Positions 17,036 through 26,931 of a stretch of 34,569 bases of DNA are shown piece by piece. The notes under the pieces are model-generated. The model worked only from the letters and a program-made list of their open reading frames with translations, did no database searches and had not been told where the DNA came from. The translations under genes and the position numbers were made by a program. Numbering within the stretch: position 1 is the first letter of the stretch; each line of letters begins with the position of its first letter. Source of the DNA: Acidovorax sp. SCN 68-22 (GTDB taxonomy: Bacteria > Pseudomonadota > Gammaproteobacteria > Burkholderiales > Burkholderiaceae_C); NCBI GenBank assembly GCA_001724785.1, contig MEDL01000008.1, forward strand, positions 1 to 34,569, in the 5' to 3' direction.

Positions 17036-17070
17036 CACTGCGCGGTACGCTGGCGCATGCAAAACGCCGG

Positions 17071-17111
17071 ATATCGCATAATGATCGGATTCTTTAGCCA
17101 GTATTCGATAT
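17071..17111. promoter_or_regulatory. Inverted repeat over the cysB start and a -10-like CATAAT
   Basis: ATATCG at 17071-17076 and CGATAT at 17106-17111 form an inverted repeat spanning the presumed promoter, and the right half overlaps the cysB ATG. CATAAT at 17077-17082 resembles a -10 hexamer. No Shine-Dalgarno precedes the ATG. An operator for CysB autoregulation is inferred, not shown. Confidence 0.35.
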
Positions 17112-18051
17112 GAACCTGCACCAATTCCGCTTCGTCCAGGAAGCCGCGCGCCGCAACCTGAACCTGACCGAGGCGGCCAAGGCGCTGCACACCTCGCAGC
17201 CGGGGGTGTCCAAGGCCATCATCGAACTCGAAGGCGAACTGGGGGTGGACATATTCGCCCGCCACGGCAAGCGCTTGAAACGCATCACCGAGCCGGGCCA
17301 GCACGTGCTCAGGAGCATCGAGCTCATCATGCGCGAGGTCGGCAACTTGAAGCGCATCGGCGAGCAGTACAGCGCCCAGGACAACGGTACGTTCAGCATC
17401 GCCACCACGCACACCCAGGCGCGCTACGTACTCCCACCCGCCGTGGCCAAGCTGCGCGAGCAGTACCCCAAGGTCAACATCAGCCTGCACCAGGCGACGC
17501 CGCACCAGGTGGCGCGCATGGTGATCGATGAAGTCGCCGAGATCGGCGTCGCCACCGAGTCGCTCGTCGAATACCCCGAACTCGTCACCCTGCCCTGCTA
17601 CGAATGGCAGCATGTGCTGGTGATGCCGCACGGCCACCCGCTGGCGCAGAAGGAGCGCATCGGCCTGGACGACATCGCGCACGAGCCGCTCATCACCTAC
17701 CACCCTTCCTTCACCGGCCGCACGAAGATCGACGCCGCTTTTGCCGCCCGCAGGCTCCAGCCGCACGTGGTGCTGGAGGCGATCGACTCCGACGTCATCA
17801 AGACCTATGTCCGCCTGGGACTGGGCGTGGGCATCGTGGCCGAAATGGCCATGCGCGACGACCCGCTCGGCGACCTGCTGGTGCGCCCCGCAGGCTACCT
17901 GTTCGGCCAGAGCGTGGCGCGCGTGGCCTTCAAGCGCGGCGCCTACCTGCGCAATTTCGTCTACCGCTTCGCCGAACTGCTGAGCGACCGCCTGAGCCGC
18001 GACCTGGTCATGCGCGCCATGGACGGCCAAGTCAACGATTACGAACTGTGA
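17110..18051 (+). CDS. cysB: LysR-type sulfur regulator CysB
   Basis: CysB activates sulfate assimilation genes when its inducer (O-acetylserine or N-acetylserine) is present and sulfur is limiting. The 313-residue protein has an N-terminal helix-turn-helix (LTEAAKALHTSQPGVSKAII, about 19-38) and a type II periplasmic-fold inducer domain with ATTHTQARYVLPP and the HPSFTGRTKID segment typical of CysB rather than general LysR proteins. Neighbours fit a sulfur theme: a siroheme-type chelatase upstream and a methionine-type aminotransferase downstream. It is most likely a single-gene unit; see the inverted repeat over its start. Confidence 0.93.
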   Translation: MNLHQFRFVQEAARRNLNLTEAAKALHTSQPGVSKAIIELEGELGVDIFARHGKRLKRITEPGQHVLRSIELIMREVGNLKRIGEQYSAQDNGTFSIATTHTQARYVLPPAVAKLREQYPKVNISLHQATPHQVARMVIDEVAEIGVATESLVEYPELVTLPCYEWQHVLVMPHGHPLAQKERIGLDDIAHEPLITYHPSFTGRTKIDAAFAARRLQPHVVLEAIDSDVIKTYVRLGLGVGIVAEMAMRDDPLGDLLVRPAGYLFGQSVARVAFKRGAYLRNFVYRFAELLSDRLSRDLVMRAMDGQVNDYEL

Positions 18052-18084
18052 AACACCCCCTGAACCGCTTCGCGCCGTCCCCCT

Positions 18085-18137
18085 CCAGGCGGACGACGCC
18101 AGTGGCCGGGCAAAGCCCGCTCCCCAGCGTCCGCTGG
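18085..18137. other. Nested hairpin between cysB and the aminotransferase gene
   Basis: An outer stem CCAGGCGGACG/CGTCCGCTGG (one bulge) encloses an inner perfect CGGGC-AAA-GCCCG hairpin. It lies in the 148-bp gap before the aminotransferase gene. No T-run follows, so it is not an obvious terminator. It could be a dispersed hairpin element or an RNA processing site. Confidence 0.45.
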
Positions 18138-18199
18138 CGCGGCCTGCTCCGCAGCCATCAGACCGATACAGCGGCGCCCATCGACAGAAAGCTTTCTCC

Positions 18200-19363
<1,164 letters not shown>

Positions 19364-19367
19364 GGGC

Positions 19368-20279
19368 TCAGCGGCGCGCCAGCCACACCCCGCTGGCCGC
19401 CAGGGCCATTCCTGCCAGCGCCCAGCCGGTCAGCGTCTCGCCAAACACCAGCCAGGCCACCAGCGCCGTCATGGGCGGCGTCAGGTAGAACAGGCTGGCC
19501 ACGTTGACCGCCCCGCCCCGGCGGATGAGCAGGTTCAACAGACTCACCGCGCCCAGCGACAGAACCAGCACCAGCCAGCCGAGCGCAAAGACGAACTCAC
19601 CCGTCCAGCGCACCGCCATGGACTCGGTGGCGGCCGCCAGCGCCGCCGTGGCGACCAGGCTGGGCAGGTATTGGATGACCGAGCCCGTGCGCAGGTCGAA
19701 GGAGGGGCAAAACCGCTTCTGGTACAGCGTGCCCGCCGTGATGCCCAGCAGCGCGACCAGCGCCGGCATCAGCATGGTGACCAGCGCCCCGCCCGGCACC
19801 GACGCCGCCTTGCCCGCCACCACCAGCGCCACGCCGGCAAAGCCCAGCACCAGGCCCATCCATTGCGCCGGCCGGACCCGCTCACCCAGCAAGGTGCCCG
19901 CAGCCAGCGCCGTGAGGATCGGCTGCAGGCCCACCACGAGCGCTGTGGTGCCAGAAGGCAGGCCATGGCCGATGGCCGTGAACACCCCGCCCAGGTACAC
20001 GCCATGCACCAGCAGGCCCGACACGCCGATGTGCACCCAGCGCATCCCCAGCGGCGGCCAGGGCGCGCGCACCAGCACGGCGACGGCAGACATCAGCACG
20101 ATCACGATGGCGAAGCGCAGCGCCAGGAACGTGAGCGGCTCCACATAGGGCAGCCCCAGCTTGGCGCCAATGAAACCCGTGCTCCACAGCGCCACGAAGA
20201 GCAGCGGGGCCAGGGAAGCCAGCGCGGCCCCGGCTTCCGAACCGTCCGGGAGCGCTGCTTTCATGGGCGCGACCGCCAT
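19368..20279 (-). CDS. EamA (DMT) family transporter
   Basis: This is an inner-membrane transporter of the drug/metabolite superfamily, usually an exporter of metabolites or amino acids. The 303-residue protein has about ten hydrophobic segments in two EamA repeats; the first begins PLLFVALWSTGFIGAKLG and the second follows near residue 160. The substrate is unknown. Its ATG directly follows the rng stop (TAAATG), so it is the last gene of the maf-rng-EamA run. A start at Met6 (MKAALPDG) is also possible. No terminator is visible, and the aminotransferase gene ends 4 bp away on the other strand. Confidence 0.87.
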   Translation of the reverse strand: MAVAPMKAALPDGSEAGAALASLAPLLFVALWSTGFIGAKLGLPYVEPLTFLALRFAIVIVLMSAVAVLVRAPWPPLGMRWVHIGVSGLLVHGVYLGGVFTAIGHGLPSGTTALVVGLQPILTALAAGTLLGERVRPAQWMGLVLGFAGVALVVAGKAASVPGGALVTMLMPALVALLGITAGTLYQKRFCPSFDLRTGSVIQYLPSLVATAALAAATESMAVRWTGEFVFALGWLVLVLSLGAVSLLNLLIRRGGAVNVASLFYLTPPMTALVAWLVFGETLTGWALAGMALAASGVWLARR

Positions 20280-21767
20280 TTACAGCAGCACGATGTCGTA
20301 CTGTTCCTGCCCCATGGCGCCCTCGGCCTGCAGCGAGATGGGCTTGCCGATGAAGTCCGACAGCCCGGCCAGGTGCGCGCTTTCCTCATCGAGGAAGAGC
20401 TCGACCACGGCGGCCGAGGCGATGACGCGGAATTCGCGCGGGTTGAACTGGCGCGCCTCGCGCAGGATTTCGCGCAGGATGTCGTAGCACACGCTGCGCG
20501 CCGTCTTCACGCTGCCCTTGCCCTGGCAGGCCGCGCAGGGTTCGCACAGCATGTGCGCCAGCGACTCACGCGTGCGCTTGCGCGTCATCTCGACCAGGCC
20601 CAGGTGCGAAAAACCGCCCGCCATGGTCTTGACGCGGTCGCGCGCCAGGTGCTTGCGGAATTCGGCCAGCACCGCGCCCTGGTGCTCGGCCTGCACCATG
20701 TCGATGAAATCGACGATGACGATGCCGCCGAGGTTGCGCAGGCGCAGCTGCCGGGCAATGGCCCCGGCGGCCTCCAGGTTGGTCTTGAAGATGGTGTCGT
20801 CGAAATTGCGCGCACCGACGTAGCCGCCGGTGTTCACGTCGACGGTGGTCAGCGCCTCGGTCTGGTCGATGATGAGGTAGCCGCCGGACTTGAGGTCCAC
20901 GCGCCGGCCGAGTGCGCGCGCGATCTCTTCGTCCACCGCATACAGGTCGAAGATCGGGCGCTCGCCCTTGTAGTGCTGCAGCTTGCCCGCCGCCGCCGGC
21001 ATGAATTCCTGGCCGAAAGCGCGCAGGCGCTGGAACTGCTCCAGCGAATCGATGCGGATGCTCTGCGTGTGCTCGCCGACCAGGTCGCGCAGCACGCGTT
21101 GCAGCAGGTCCAGGTCCTGGTGCAGCAGCGTGAGCGGTGGCTGGCGCAGCGCCGCGTCCTTGGTGCGCAGCCAGGTCTTGCGCAGGTAGGCGATGTCGTC
21201 GGCCAGTTCGGCATCCGACGCATCCTCGCCATTGGTGCGCAGGATGAAGCCGCCCCCGCCGCCCGAGGCCTTGTCGCCCACCAGCGCCTGGAGCCGCGCG
21301 CGCAGCGCCTCGCGCTCGCCAAGCGGGATCTTCTGCGACACGCCGACATGCTCGTCCTGCGGCAGGTAGACCAGCAGGCGCCCGGCGATGCTGATCTGCG
21401 TGGACAGGCGCGCGCCCTTGGTACCGATCGGGTCCTTGATGACCTGCACCATCAGTGCCTGGCCTTCGAACACCTGGCGCTCGATCGGCACCTGTGGCTC
21501 GCTTCGGCGCGCCAGGGCGCCGGCGTCCCCCTCAGGGTGGCGCTGCCAGACGTCGGCCACGTGCAGGAAGGCGGCGCGCTCCAGGCCGATGTCGATGAAG
21601 GCCGACTGCATGCCCGGCAGCACGCGCGAGACCTTCCCCAGGTAGACGTTGCCGACCAGGCCGCGCTCGAGCGTGCGCTCGACGTGCAGTTCCTGCACCG
21701 CGCCGTGCTCGACCACGGCCACGCGCGTTTCCTGGGGCGACCAGTTGATCAGGATGTCTTGTTGCAT
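20280..21767 (-). CDS. rng: Ribonuclease G
   Basis: RNase G is an endonuclease of the RNase E/G family that trims 16S rRNA 5' ends and some mRNAs. The track starts at 21782, but ATG 21767 ([11 protein letters not shown], 495 residues) matches the family start; either overlaps the maf 3' end. An S1-like domain (about 33-120) is followed by the catalytic region with VDVNTGG and IVDFIDM, whose Asp residues bind magnesium, and a [11 protein letters not shown] zinc-link motif. It lacks the long C-terminal scaffold of RNase E, so RNase G is the correct call. Confidence 0.94.
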   Translation of the reverse strand: MQQDILINWSPQETRVAVVEHGAVQELHVERTLERGLVGNVYLGKVSRVLPGMQSAFIDIGLERAAFLHVADVWQRHPEGDAGALARRSEPQVPIERQVFEGQALMVQVIKDPIGTKGARLSTQISIAGRLLVYLPQDEHVGVSQKIPLGEREALRARLQALVGDKASGGGGGFILRTNGEDASDAELADDIAYLRKTWLRTKDAALRQPPLTLLHQDLDLLQRVLRDLVGEHTQSIRIDSLEQFQRLRAFGQEFMPAAAGKLQHYKGERPIFDLYAVDEEIARALGRRVDLKSGGYLIIDQTEALTTVDVNTGGYVGARNFDDTIFKTNLEAAGAIARQLRLRNLGGIVIVDFIDMVQAEHQGAVLAEFRKHLARDRVKTMAGGFSHLGLVEMTRKRTRESLAHMLCEPCAACQGKGSVKTARSVCYDILREILREARQFNPREFRVIASAAVVELFLDEESAHLAGLSDFIGKPISLQAEGAMGQEQYDIVLL

Positions 21768-22384
21768 GGCGAGGCGGTCCATCCGGCGGCGCGCAGCAGC
21801 TGCGCGGTCTCAAACAGGGGCAGGCCCATGATGCCCGAATAACTGCCGCGCAAGACGGGAATGAAGGCGCCCGCGCGCCCCTGCACCCCGTAGGCCCCCG
21901 CCTTGCCGAGCGGCTCGCCGGTGGCGACGTAGGCAGCGATGTCCGCCGGGCCGAGCGGTGCGAAGCGCACGCTCGAGACCGACAGCGCCGCCAGCCGCTT
22001 GTTGCCGACCTGCAGCGCCACGGCGGTGAGCACGCGGTGCGTGCGGCCGGAGAGCTCGGCCAGCATGCGCGCCGCGTCGCTCGCGTCGAGGGGCTTGCCA
22101 TAGATGCGCCGTCCCAGCGCCACGGTGGTGTCGGCGCACAGCACCGGCGCGTCCGGCAGCTGGCGGCGCGCGCGGCGCGCCAGCGCGGCGTCGAGCTTGA
22201 GCCCGGTCACGCGCTCGACGTAGGCGGCCGGCGCCTCGCCCGGCAACTGCGCCTCCAGCGCCTCGCTGTCCTCGGCCTCGTCGCCGGGCGCGTTCGGCAG
22301 CAGGGGCTCGTGGCGCACTCCGAGCTGGTCGAGCAGTTGGCGGCGGCGCGGGCTTTGCGAGGCGAGGTAGAGGAAGTCGGGCAT
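21749..22384 (-). CDS. maf: Maf-family nucleotide pyrophosphatase
   Basis: Maf proteins hydrolyse non-canonical or canonical nucleoside triphosphates to monophosphates and may link to septum inhibition in some bacteria. The 211-residue protein begins with the diagnostic [14 protein letters not shown] and has a [16 protein letters not shown] segment carrying the catalytic Asp, then [13 protein letters not shown] near the end. The SxSPRR and ADT pattern fits the dTTP/UTP-type (YhdE) or 7-methyl-GTP type; I cannot separate these. Its 3' end overlaps rng by 19 bp. A repeat copy lies just upstream. Confidence 0.93.
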   Translation of the reverse strand: MPDFLYLASQSPRRRQLLDQLGVRHEPLLPNAPGDEAEDSEALEAQLPGEAPAAYVERVTGLKLDAALARRARRQLPDAPVLCADTTVALGRRIYGKPLDASDAARMLAELSGRTHRVLTAVALQVGNKRLAALSVSSVRFAPLGPADIAAYVATGEPLGKAGAYGVQGRAGAFIPVLRGSYSGIMGLPLFETAQLLRAAGWTASPCNKTS

Positions 22385-22432
22385 GGCGGCCAGGGCGCTT
22401 TCAGGGCAATGGGAAGGGCGGAATTTTGAACG

Positions 22433-22484
22433 AAATTGACCTCTCGCGCTTATCCCATAAGTGTTTATAGCTATGAAAACAGGA
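22433..22484 (+). repeat. Dispersed ~50-bp repeat, copy R5
   Basis: AAATTGACCTCTCGCGCTTAT at the left and TTATAGCTATGAAAACAGG at the right match the repeat ends, with a CGCTTAT-CCC-ATAAGTG hairpin in the middle. It lies in the 133-bp gap between rlmH and maf. Confidence 0.8.
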
Positions 22485-22517
22485 ATATGCGCACCCCGTG
22501 GCGTGCCGCGCCGGCCC

Positions 22518-22985
22518 CTATTCGCGGTGGTAGGGGTGCCCGGCGTTCACCGACCAGGCGCGGTAGAGCTGCTCGATGAGCAGCACGCGCACCATGGCAT
22601 GGGGGAGCGTCAGGTCCGACAGGCGGATGCGCTCGTGCGCGCTCTGGCGCAGCGCCGGCTCCAGCCCGTCCGGGCCGCCGATGACCAGTGCCACGTCGTC
22701 GCCGCCGAGCTGCCAGCCCTTGAGGCGCTCGGCCAGGGCCTTGGTCGTGAGGCTGGTGCCGCGCTCGTCGAGCACCACCATGCGCGCGCCTTTGGGGATC
22801 GCCGCGACGATGCGCTCGCGCTCGGCGGCGTAGAGGGTTTCCAGCGTCTTGGAGCCGCGTGGCTCGGTCTTGACCGCCTTGAGCTCGACCTTGAGTTCGG
22901 GCGGAAAGCGCTTGGCGTAGTCTTCGTAGGCGGTTTGCGCCCAGTCGGGCACGCGCTGGCCCACCGCCACGATGAGCAGCTTCAT
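22518..22985 (-). CDS. rlmH: 23S rRNA (pseudouridine1915-N3)-methyltransferase
   Basis: RlmH methylates pseudouridine 1915 of 23S rRNA in the mature 70S ribosome. The 155-residue product matches the family length and motifs: [35 protein letters not shown]-like [17 protein letters not shown] and the C-terminal YHRE. These carry the S-adenosylmethionine knot and rRNA contacts. It follows rsfS by 12 bp on the same strand, the usual arrangement, and both act on ribosomes. Confidence 0.95.
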   Translation of the reverse strand: MKLLIVAVGQRVPDWAQTAYEDYAKRFPPELKVELKAVKTEPRGSKTLETLYAAERERIVAAIPKGARMVVLDERGTSLTTKALAERLKGWQLGGDDVALVIGGPDGLEPALRQSAHERIRLSDLTLPHAMVRVLLIEQLYRAWSVNAGHPYHRE

Positions 22986-22997
22986 GGGCGGGCCGGG

Positions 22998-23732
22998 TCA
23001 GGCCTTGCTGGCGCGGCCGGCGGCCTTCTTGGCAGCGGGCTTGGTGGCCTTGGCGGCCGGTTTGGAGGCCGGAGCAGACTTGCCGGCAGCCTTCTTGGCG
23101 ACCGGCTTCTTGGCGGCGGGCTTGACCACCAAGGTCTTGATGGCCTTCTTGGCGGCGGGCGCCTTGGCCTTGGTGGCCGGGGTCTTGGCGGCCGGCGCCT
23201 TCTTCACGGCCGGCTTGGCGGCGGCAGTGGCAGTCTTTGAGGGGGCGGCCTTGGCCGGCGCCTTGGGCTTGCCGGGCAGGCGCGCGGGCACCTCGGCCAC
23301 GGCGGGGGCCTTCTTCTTCACGGCGGCCTTCTTGGCCGGCGCGGGTTTGGCGGCGCCGAGCTTGAGGCGCACCGGCAGCTCGCCCCACAGGTCTTCCAGC
23401 CGGTAGTACTGGCGGATGGTCGGCTGCATGATGTGCGCCACGGCGGCGCCGCAGTCCACGATGATCCATTCGCCGTTGTCTTCGCCTTCCACGCGCGGCT
23501 TGGGAAAACCGGCCTCCTTGACCTTGCCCTGCACGCTGGTGGCCAGCGCCTTGGTCTGGCGGTTCGACGTGCCCGAGGCGACGATGACGCGCTCGAACAG
23601 CGGCGAGAGGTGCTCGGTGTTGAACACCTGGATGTCCTGCGCCTTCACGTCTTCAAGGCCATCCACGATGGCGCGCTGCAGTTTGGCGACGTCTTTCTTG
23701 GCGGCGGATTCCGAGGTCTTGGAGGTGGTCAT
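22998..23732 (-). CDS. rsfS: Ribosome silencing factor with a long basic tail
   Basis: RsfS binds ribosomal protein uL14 and blocks subunit joining when nutrients fall. The conserved domain spans about residues 14-126 (DGLEDVKAQDIQVFNTE, SGTSNRQTKALA, IVDCGAAVAHIMQP, YYRLEDLWG). Known bacterial RsfS is about 105 residues. Here about 117 more residues follow, almost entirely Lys, Ala, Pro and Val (KKAPAAKTPATKAK-like repeats) like histone H1 or AlgP tails. The tail is in frame and encoded by degenerate repeats. The start at ATG 23732 is acceptable. Confidence 0.93.
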   Translation of the reverse strand: MTTSKTSESAAKKDVAKLQRAIVDGLEDVKAQDIQVFNTEHLSPLFERVIVASGTSNRQTKALATSVQGKVKEAGFPKPRVEGEDNGEWIIVDCGAAVAHIMQPTIRQYYRLEDLWGELPVRLKLGAAKPAPAKKAAVKKKAPAVAEVPARLPGKPKAPAKAAPSKTATAAAKPAVKKAPAAKTPATKAKAPAAKKAIKTLVVKPAAKKPVAKKAAGKSAPASKPAAKATKPAAKKAAGRASKA

Positions 23733-23837
23733 CAGGGGGTAGAGGTGCGAGGGATGAAAACAATATAGCGTGCGCGCGCCGTACGGGCTACGCGGCGCAC
23801 TGCCGGCGCGCCGGGTCGCGGCGCGGGAATTTGAATG

Positions 23838-23890
23838 AAATAGGCCGCCAGCGCTTTACCATCAAGCGCCTTCAGCTACTGAAATTATAG
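23838..23890 (+). repeat. Dispersed ~50-bp repeat, copy R6, with a TATAAT
   Basis: AAATAGGCCGCCAGCGCTTT and TTCAGCTACTGAAATTATAG are the ends; AGCGCTTTACCATCAAGCGC forms a central hairpin. Read on the minus strand, positions 23884-23889 are TATAAT, a perfect -10 hexamer upstream of rsfS, although no convincing -35 is seen at 17 bp. It occupies the 187-bp gap (23733-23919) between hemF and rsfS where nadD is expected; nothing else recognisable lies there. Confidence 0.75.
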
Positions 23891-23919
23891 CGATTCGGTG
23901 TTGCAACAGCGCCTTCGCT

Positions 23920-24855
23920 TCACACCCAGTCGCGCGGCACGAGGAAATGCTCCGCCAGGCGCGCCTCGGGCGAGCCCTCTTCGGGCGTGCGCTGGTAGGC
24001 CCAGCTGGCCAGCGGCGGCATCGACAGCAGGATGGATTCGGTGCGCCCGCCCGACTGCAGGCCGAAGTGCGTGCCCCGGTCCCAGACCAGGTTGAATTCC
24101 ACGTAGCGGCCGCGGCGGTAGAGCTGGAAATCCCGCTCGCGCTCGCCATAGGGCGCGCCCTGGTGCTTTTCAACGATGGGCAGGTAGGCCGGCAGGAAGG
24201 CATCGCCCACGGCCTGCGTCATGGCCATGCTGCCCGCCAGGCCCAGCTCGGAAAAATCGTCGAAGAACACGCCGCCAACGCCGCGCTGCTCGCCCCGGTG
24301 CTTGAGGCGGAAATACTCGTCGCACCAGCGCTTGAAGCGCGGGTATTTGTCGTCGCCAAAGGGGGCCAGCGCGGCCCTGCAGGTCTGGTGGAAATGCACC
24401 ACGTCGGCATCGAAGCCGTAGTAGGGCGTGAGGTCCATGCCGCCGCCGAACCAGCACACGGGCTCCTGGCGGGGGTGACCGGCCGCGATCATGCGCACAT
24501 TCATGTGCACCGTCGGCACGTAGGGGTTGCGCGGATGGAACACCAGCGAAACTCCCATGGCCTCAAAGGGCGCGCCCGCCAGTTCGGGCCGGTGCTGCGT
24601 GGCGGACGGCGGCAGGCGCGGCCCGCGCACGTGCGAGAAGCCGCAGCCGGCGCGCTCGAACACGCGCCCGCCTTCGATGATCTGGGTGATGCCGTCGCCC
24701 TGCAGCAGCTCGTCCGCACCTTTGCGCCACGGGTCCACCAGCACCTGGGCGCCGCCCTCGCCGTCGTCCTCGATGGCCTGCAGCGCGCCCATGATGCGCG
24801 CCTGCAGGCCCAGCAGGTATTCGCGCATGGCGCTCGCTTGCGGTGCCGCGCTCAT
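23920..24855 (-). CDS. hemF: Coproporphyrinogen III oxidase, oxygen-dependent
   Basis: HemF converts coproporphyrinogen III to protoporphyrinogen IX using oxygen, in heme synthesis. The correct start is ATG 24855 (311 residues), overlapping the purD stop by ATGA; the long track ORF through purD is a frame shadow. The protein has [34 protein letters not shown] and [23 protein letters not shown]-type motifs, all conserved in HemF. The order purD-hemF is usual in beta-proteobacteria. Confidence 0.96.
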   Translation of the reverse strand: MSAAPQASAMREYLLGLQARIMGALQAIEDDGEGGAQVLVDPWRKGADELLQGDGITQIIEGGRVFERAGCGFSHVRGPRLPPSATQHRPELAGAPFEAMGVSLVFHPRNPYVPTVHMNVRMIAAGHPRQEPVCWFGGGMDLTPYYGFDADVVHFHQTCRAALAPFGDDKYPRFKRWCDEYFRLKHRGEQRGVGGVFFDDFSELGLAGSMAMTQAVGDAFLPAYLPIVEKHQGAPYGERERDFQLYRRGRYVEFNLVWDRGTHFGLQSGGRTESILLSMPPLASWAYQRTPEEGSPEARLAEHFLVPRDWV

Positions 24856-26135
24856 GGGTTCTTGATGGCGCGGTGGCCAATGTCCCGGCGGTACTGCGCG
24901 CCGTCGAAGTGGATGCCGCGCGCCACGTCGTAGGCACGCTGCTGCGCCTGGCGCACGTTGTCGCCGAGCGCCGTGACGCACAGCACGCGCCCGCCGCTCA
25001 CACGCAGCGTGTCGCCGTCCTGCACGGTGCCGGCGTGGAACACCATGGCGTCGTCCTGGTCCTGCGGCAGGCCGTGGATGGCGTCGCCCTTGCGCGGCGC
25101 CTCGGGGTAGCCGTGCGCGGCCATCACCACGCCCAGCGCGGTCCGGCGGTCCCACTGCAGTTCGGTCTGGTCGAGCTTGCCGTCGATGGCGGCGCCCAGC
25201 ACGTCGAGCAGGTCGCTCTTGAGGCGCATCAGGATGGGCTGGGTTTCCGGGTCGCCCATGCGGCAGTTGAATTCGAGCGTCTTGGGGTGGCCCTGGGCGT
25301 CGATCATCAGCCCGGCGTACAGGAAGCCGGTGTAGGGAATGCCGTCCTTTTCCATGCCGCGGATGGTGGGCAGGATGATCTCGCGCATGGCGCGGGCGTG
25401 CACGTCGGCCGTGACCACCGGCGCCGGCGAATAGGCGCCCATGCCGCCGGTGTTCGGGCCCTCGTCGCCGTCCTGCAGGCGCTTGTGGTCCTGGCTGGTG
25501 GCCATGGCGGCGACGTTCTTGCCGTCGCACAGCACGATGAAGCTCGCTTCCTCGCCGGCGAGGAATTCCTCGATCACCACGCGTGCGCCACCGGCGTTGT
25601 GCACGGCGCCGTATTTGTTGTCGACCAGCATGAAGTCCACGGCGTCGTGGGCTTCCTGGAGGCTCATGGCCACCACCACGCCCTTGCCGGCCGCCAGCCC
25701 GTCGGCCTTGACAACGATGGGCGCGCCCAGGCGGTCCACGAAGGCGTGGGCCGCGGCCGGGTCGGTGAAGGTGTCGTAGTCGGCCGTGGGGATGCCGTGG
25801 CGGCGCATGAAGGCCTTGCTGAACGCCTTGGAACTCTCCAGCTGCGCGGCCGCCTTGGTGGGGCCGAAGATGCGCAGGCCGTGGGCGCGGAATTCGTCCA
25901 CCACGCCAGCGGCCAGCGGCGCCTCGGGGCCGACCACGGTCAGGCCGATCTTTTCCTGCTGCGCCCATTCGCGCAGCGCGCGCACGTCGGTGATGGCGAT
26001 GTTCTCCAGGTCCGGCGAGAGCGCCGTGCCGCCGTTGCCCGGCGCCACATAGACGCGCGTGGCCTTGGGCGACTGCGCGAGCTTCCATGCCATGGCATGT
26101 TCGCGTCCGCCGCCGCCGATGACGAGTACTTTCAT
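24852..26135 (-). CDS. purD: Phosphoribosylamine-glycine ligase
   Basis: PurD joins phosphoribosylamine and glycine with ATP to form glycinamide ribonucleotide, step two of purine synthesis. The 427-residue product has the N-terminal [19 protein letters not shown], an ATP-grasp core ([25 protein letters not shown]), and the C-terminal [13 protein letters not shown] motif. It follows yebC by 13 bp and overlaps hemF, so all three are probably cotranscribed. Confidence 0.96.
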   Translation of the reverse strand: MKVLVIGGGGREHAMAWKLAQSPKATRVYVAPGNGGTALSPDLENIAITDVRALREWAQQEKIGLTVVGPEAPLAAGVVDEFRAHGLRIFGPTKAAAQLESSKAFSKAFMRRHGIPTADYDTFTDPAAAHAFVDRLGAPIVVKADGLAAGKGVVVAMSLQEAHDAVDFMLVDNKYGAVHNAGGARVVIEEFLAGEEASFIVLCDGKNVAAMATSQDHKRLQDGDEGPNTGGMGAYSPAPVVTADVHARAMREIILPTIRGMEKDGIPYTGFLYAGLMIDAQGHPKTLEFNCRMGDPETQPILMRLKSDLLDVLGAAIDGKLDQTELQWDRRTALGVVMAAHGYPEAPRKGDAIHGLPQDQDDAMVFHAGTVQDGDTLRVSGGRVLCVTALGDNVRQAQQRAYDVARGIHFDGAQYRRDIGHRAIKNP

Positions 26136-26148
26136 AGGGGAGCTTGGT

Positions 26149-26868
26149 TCACAGTGCCGCGTTGTGGAAGACTTCCTGCACGTCGTCGAGGTCTTCGAGC
26201 ACGTCCAGGAGTTTTTGCATGCGCTCGGCGTCTTCGCCGGTCAGTTCGATGGTGACGTCCGGCCGCATGGTGACGCCGGCGTCGGCGGGCTCCAGCCCGG
26301 CGGCCTGCAGGGCGTTCTTCACGGCCTCGAACTCGCCCGGCGCGGTCAGCACCTCGATGGCGCCGTCCTCGTCGGTCAGCACGTCGTCGGCGCCGGCTTC
26401 GAGCGCCACCTCCATCACCTGGTCCTCACTGGTGCCAGGGGCGAACACCAGCTGCCCGACGTTCTTGAACTGGAAGGCGACCGAGCCCTCCGTGCCCATG
26501 TTGCCGCCGTACTTGCTGAAGGCGTGGCGCACCTCGGCCACGGTGCGCACGCGGTTGTCCGTCATGGTGTCGACGATGATGGCCGCGCCGCCAATGCCAT
26601 AGCCCTCATAGCGGATTTCCTCGTAGGCCATGCCTTCGAGGGTGCCGGAGGCCTTGTCGATGTTGTATTTGATGCGGTCGGCCGGCATGTTGGCCGCTTT
26701 CGCCTTGTCCACCGCCAGGCGCAGGCGCGGGTTGGCCGACAGGTCGCCGCCACCGGCGCGCGCCGCCACCGTGATCTCGCGGATGATGCGCGTCCAGATC
26801 TTGCCGCGCTTTTCGTCCTGCCGCCCCTTGCGGTGCTGAATGTTCGCCCACTTGCTGTGTCCGGCCAC
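26149..26868 (-). CDS. yebC: YebC/PmpR family regulator
   Basis: YebC-family proteins are reported as transcriptional regulators and, more recently, as helpers of translation through proline-rich stretches. The 239-residue product has the hallmark start [13 protein letters not shown], then [11 protein letters not shown] and an acidic C-terminal region. The start codon is GTG 26868, preceded by AAGGA. It heads the minus-strand run and is divergent from the HerA-like gene across 63 bp, which must contain both promoters. The family is certain; its target here is not. Confidence 0.94.
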   Translation of the reverse strand: MAGHSKWANIQHRKGRQDEKRGKIWTRIIREITVAARAGGGDLSANPRLRLAVDKAKAANMPADRIKYNIDKASGTLEGMAYEEIRYEGYGIGGAAIIVDTMTDNRVRTVAEVRHAFSKYGGNMGTEGSVAFQFKNVGQLVFAPGTSEDQVMEVALEAGADDVLTDEDGAIEVLTAPGEFEAVKNALQAAGLEPADAGVTMRPDVTIELTGEDAERMQKLLDVLEDLDDVQEVFHNAAL

Positions 26869-26931
26869 GGAGGTTCCTTGATGTCGATACTGAATTAAGC
26901 TACTGGCCGATTCTACTTTTCACCACCTGCC

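Noticed and set aside
22998-23344. Frameshift or assembly error producing the RsfS tail
   Set aside because: The tail keeps one frame with consistent Lys/Ala/Pro codons to a normal stop 12 bp before rlmH. Still worth checking because the DNA is repetitive.
23733-23919. Remnant of nadD
   Set aside because: Neither strand in this gap shows a GxFxPxHxGH-like motif or any coding stretch; only the repeat is recognisable.
24843-26255. 470-residue plus-strand ORF opposite purD
   Set aside because: Antisense to a clear purD. The His/Val/Gly-rich composition is typical of reverse-strand translation; no ribosome-binding site or domain seen.
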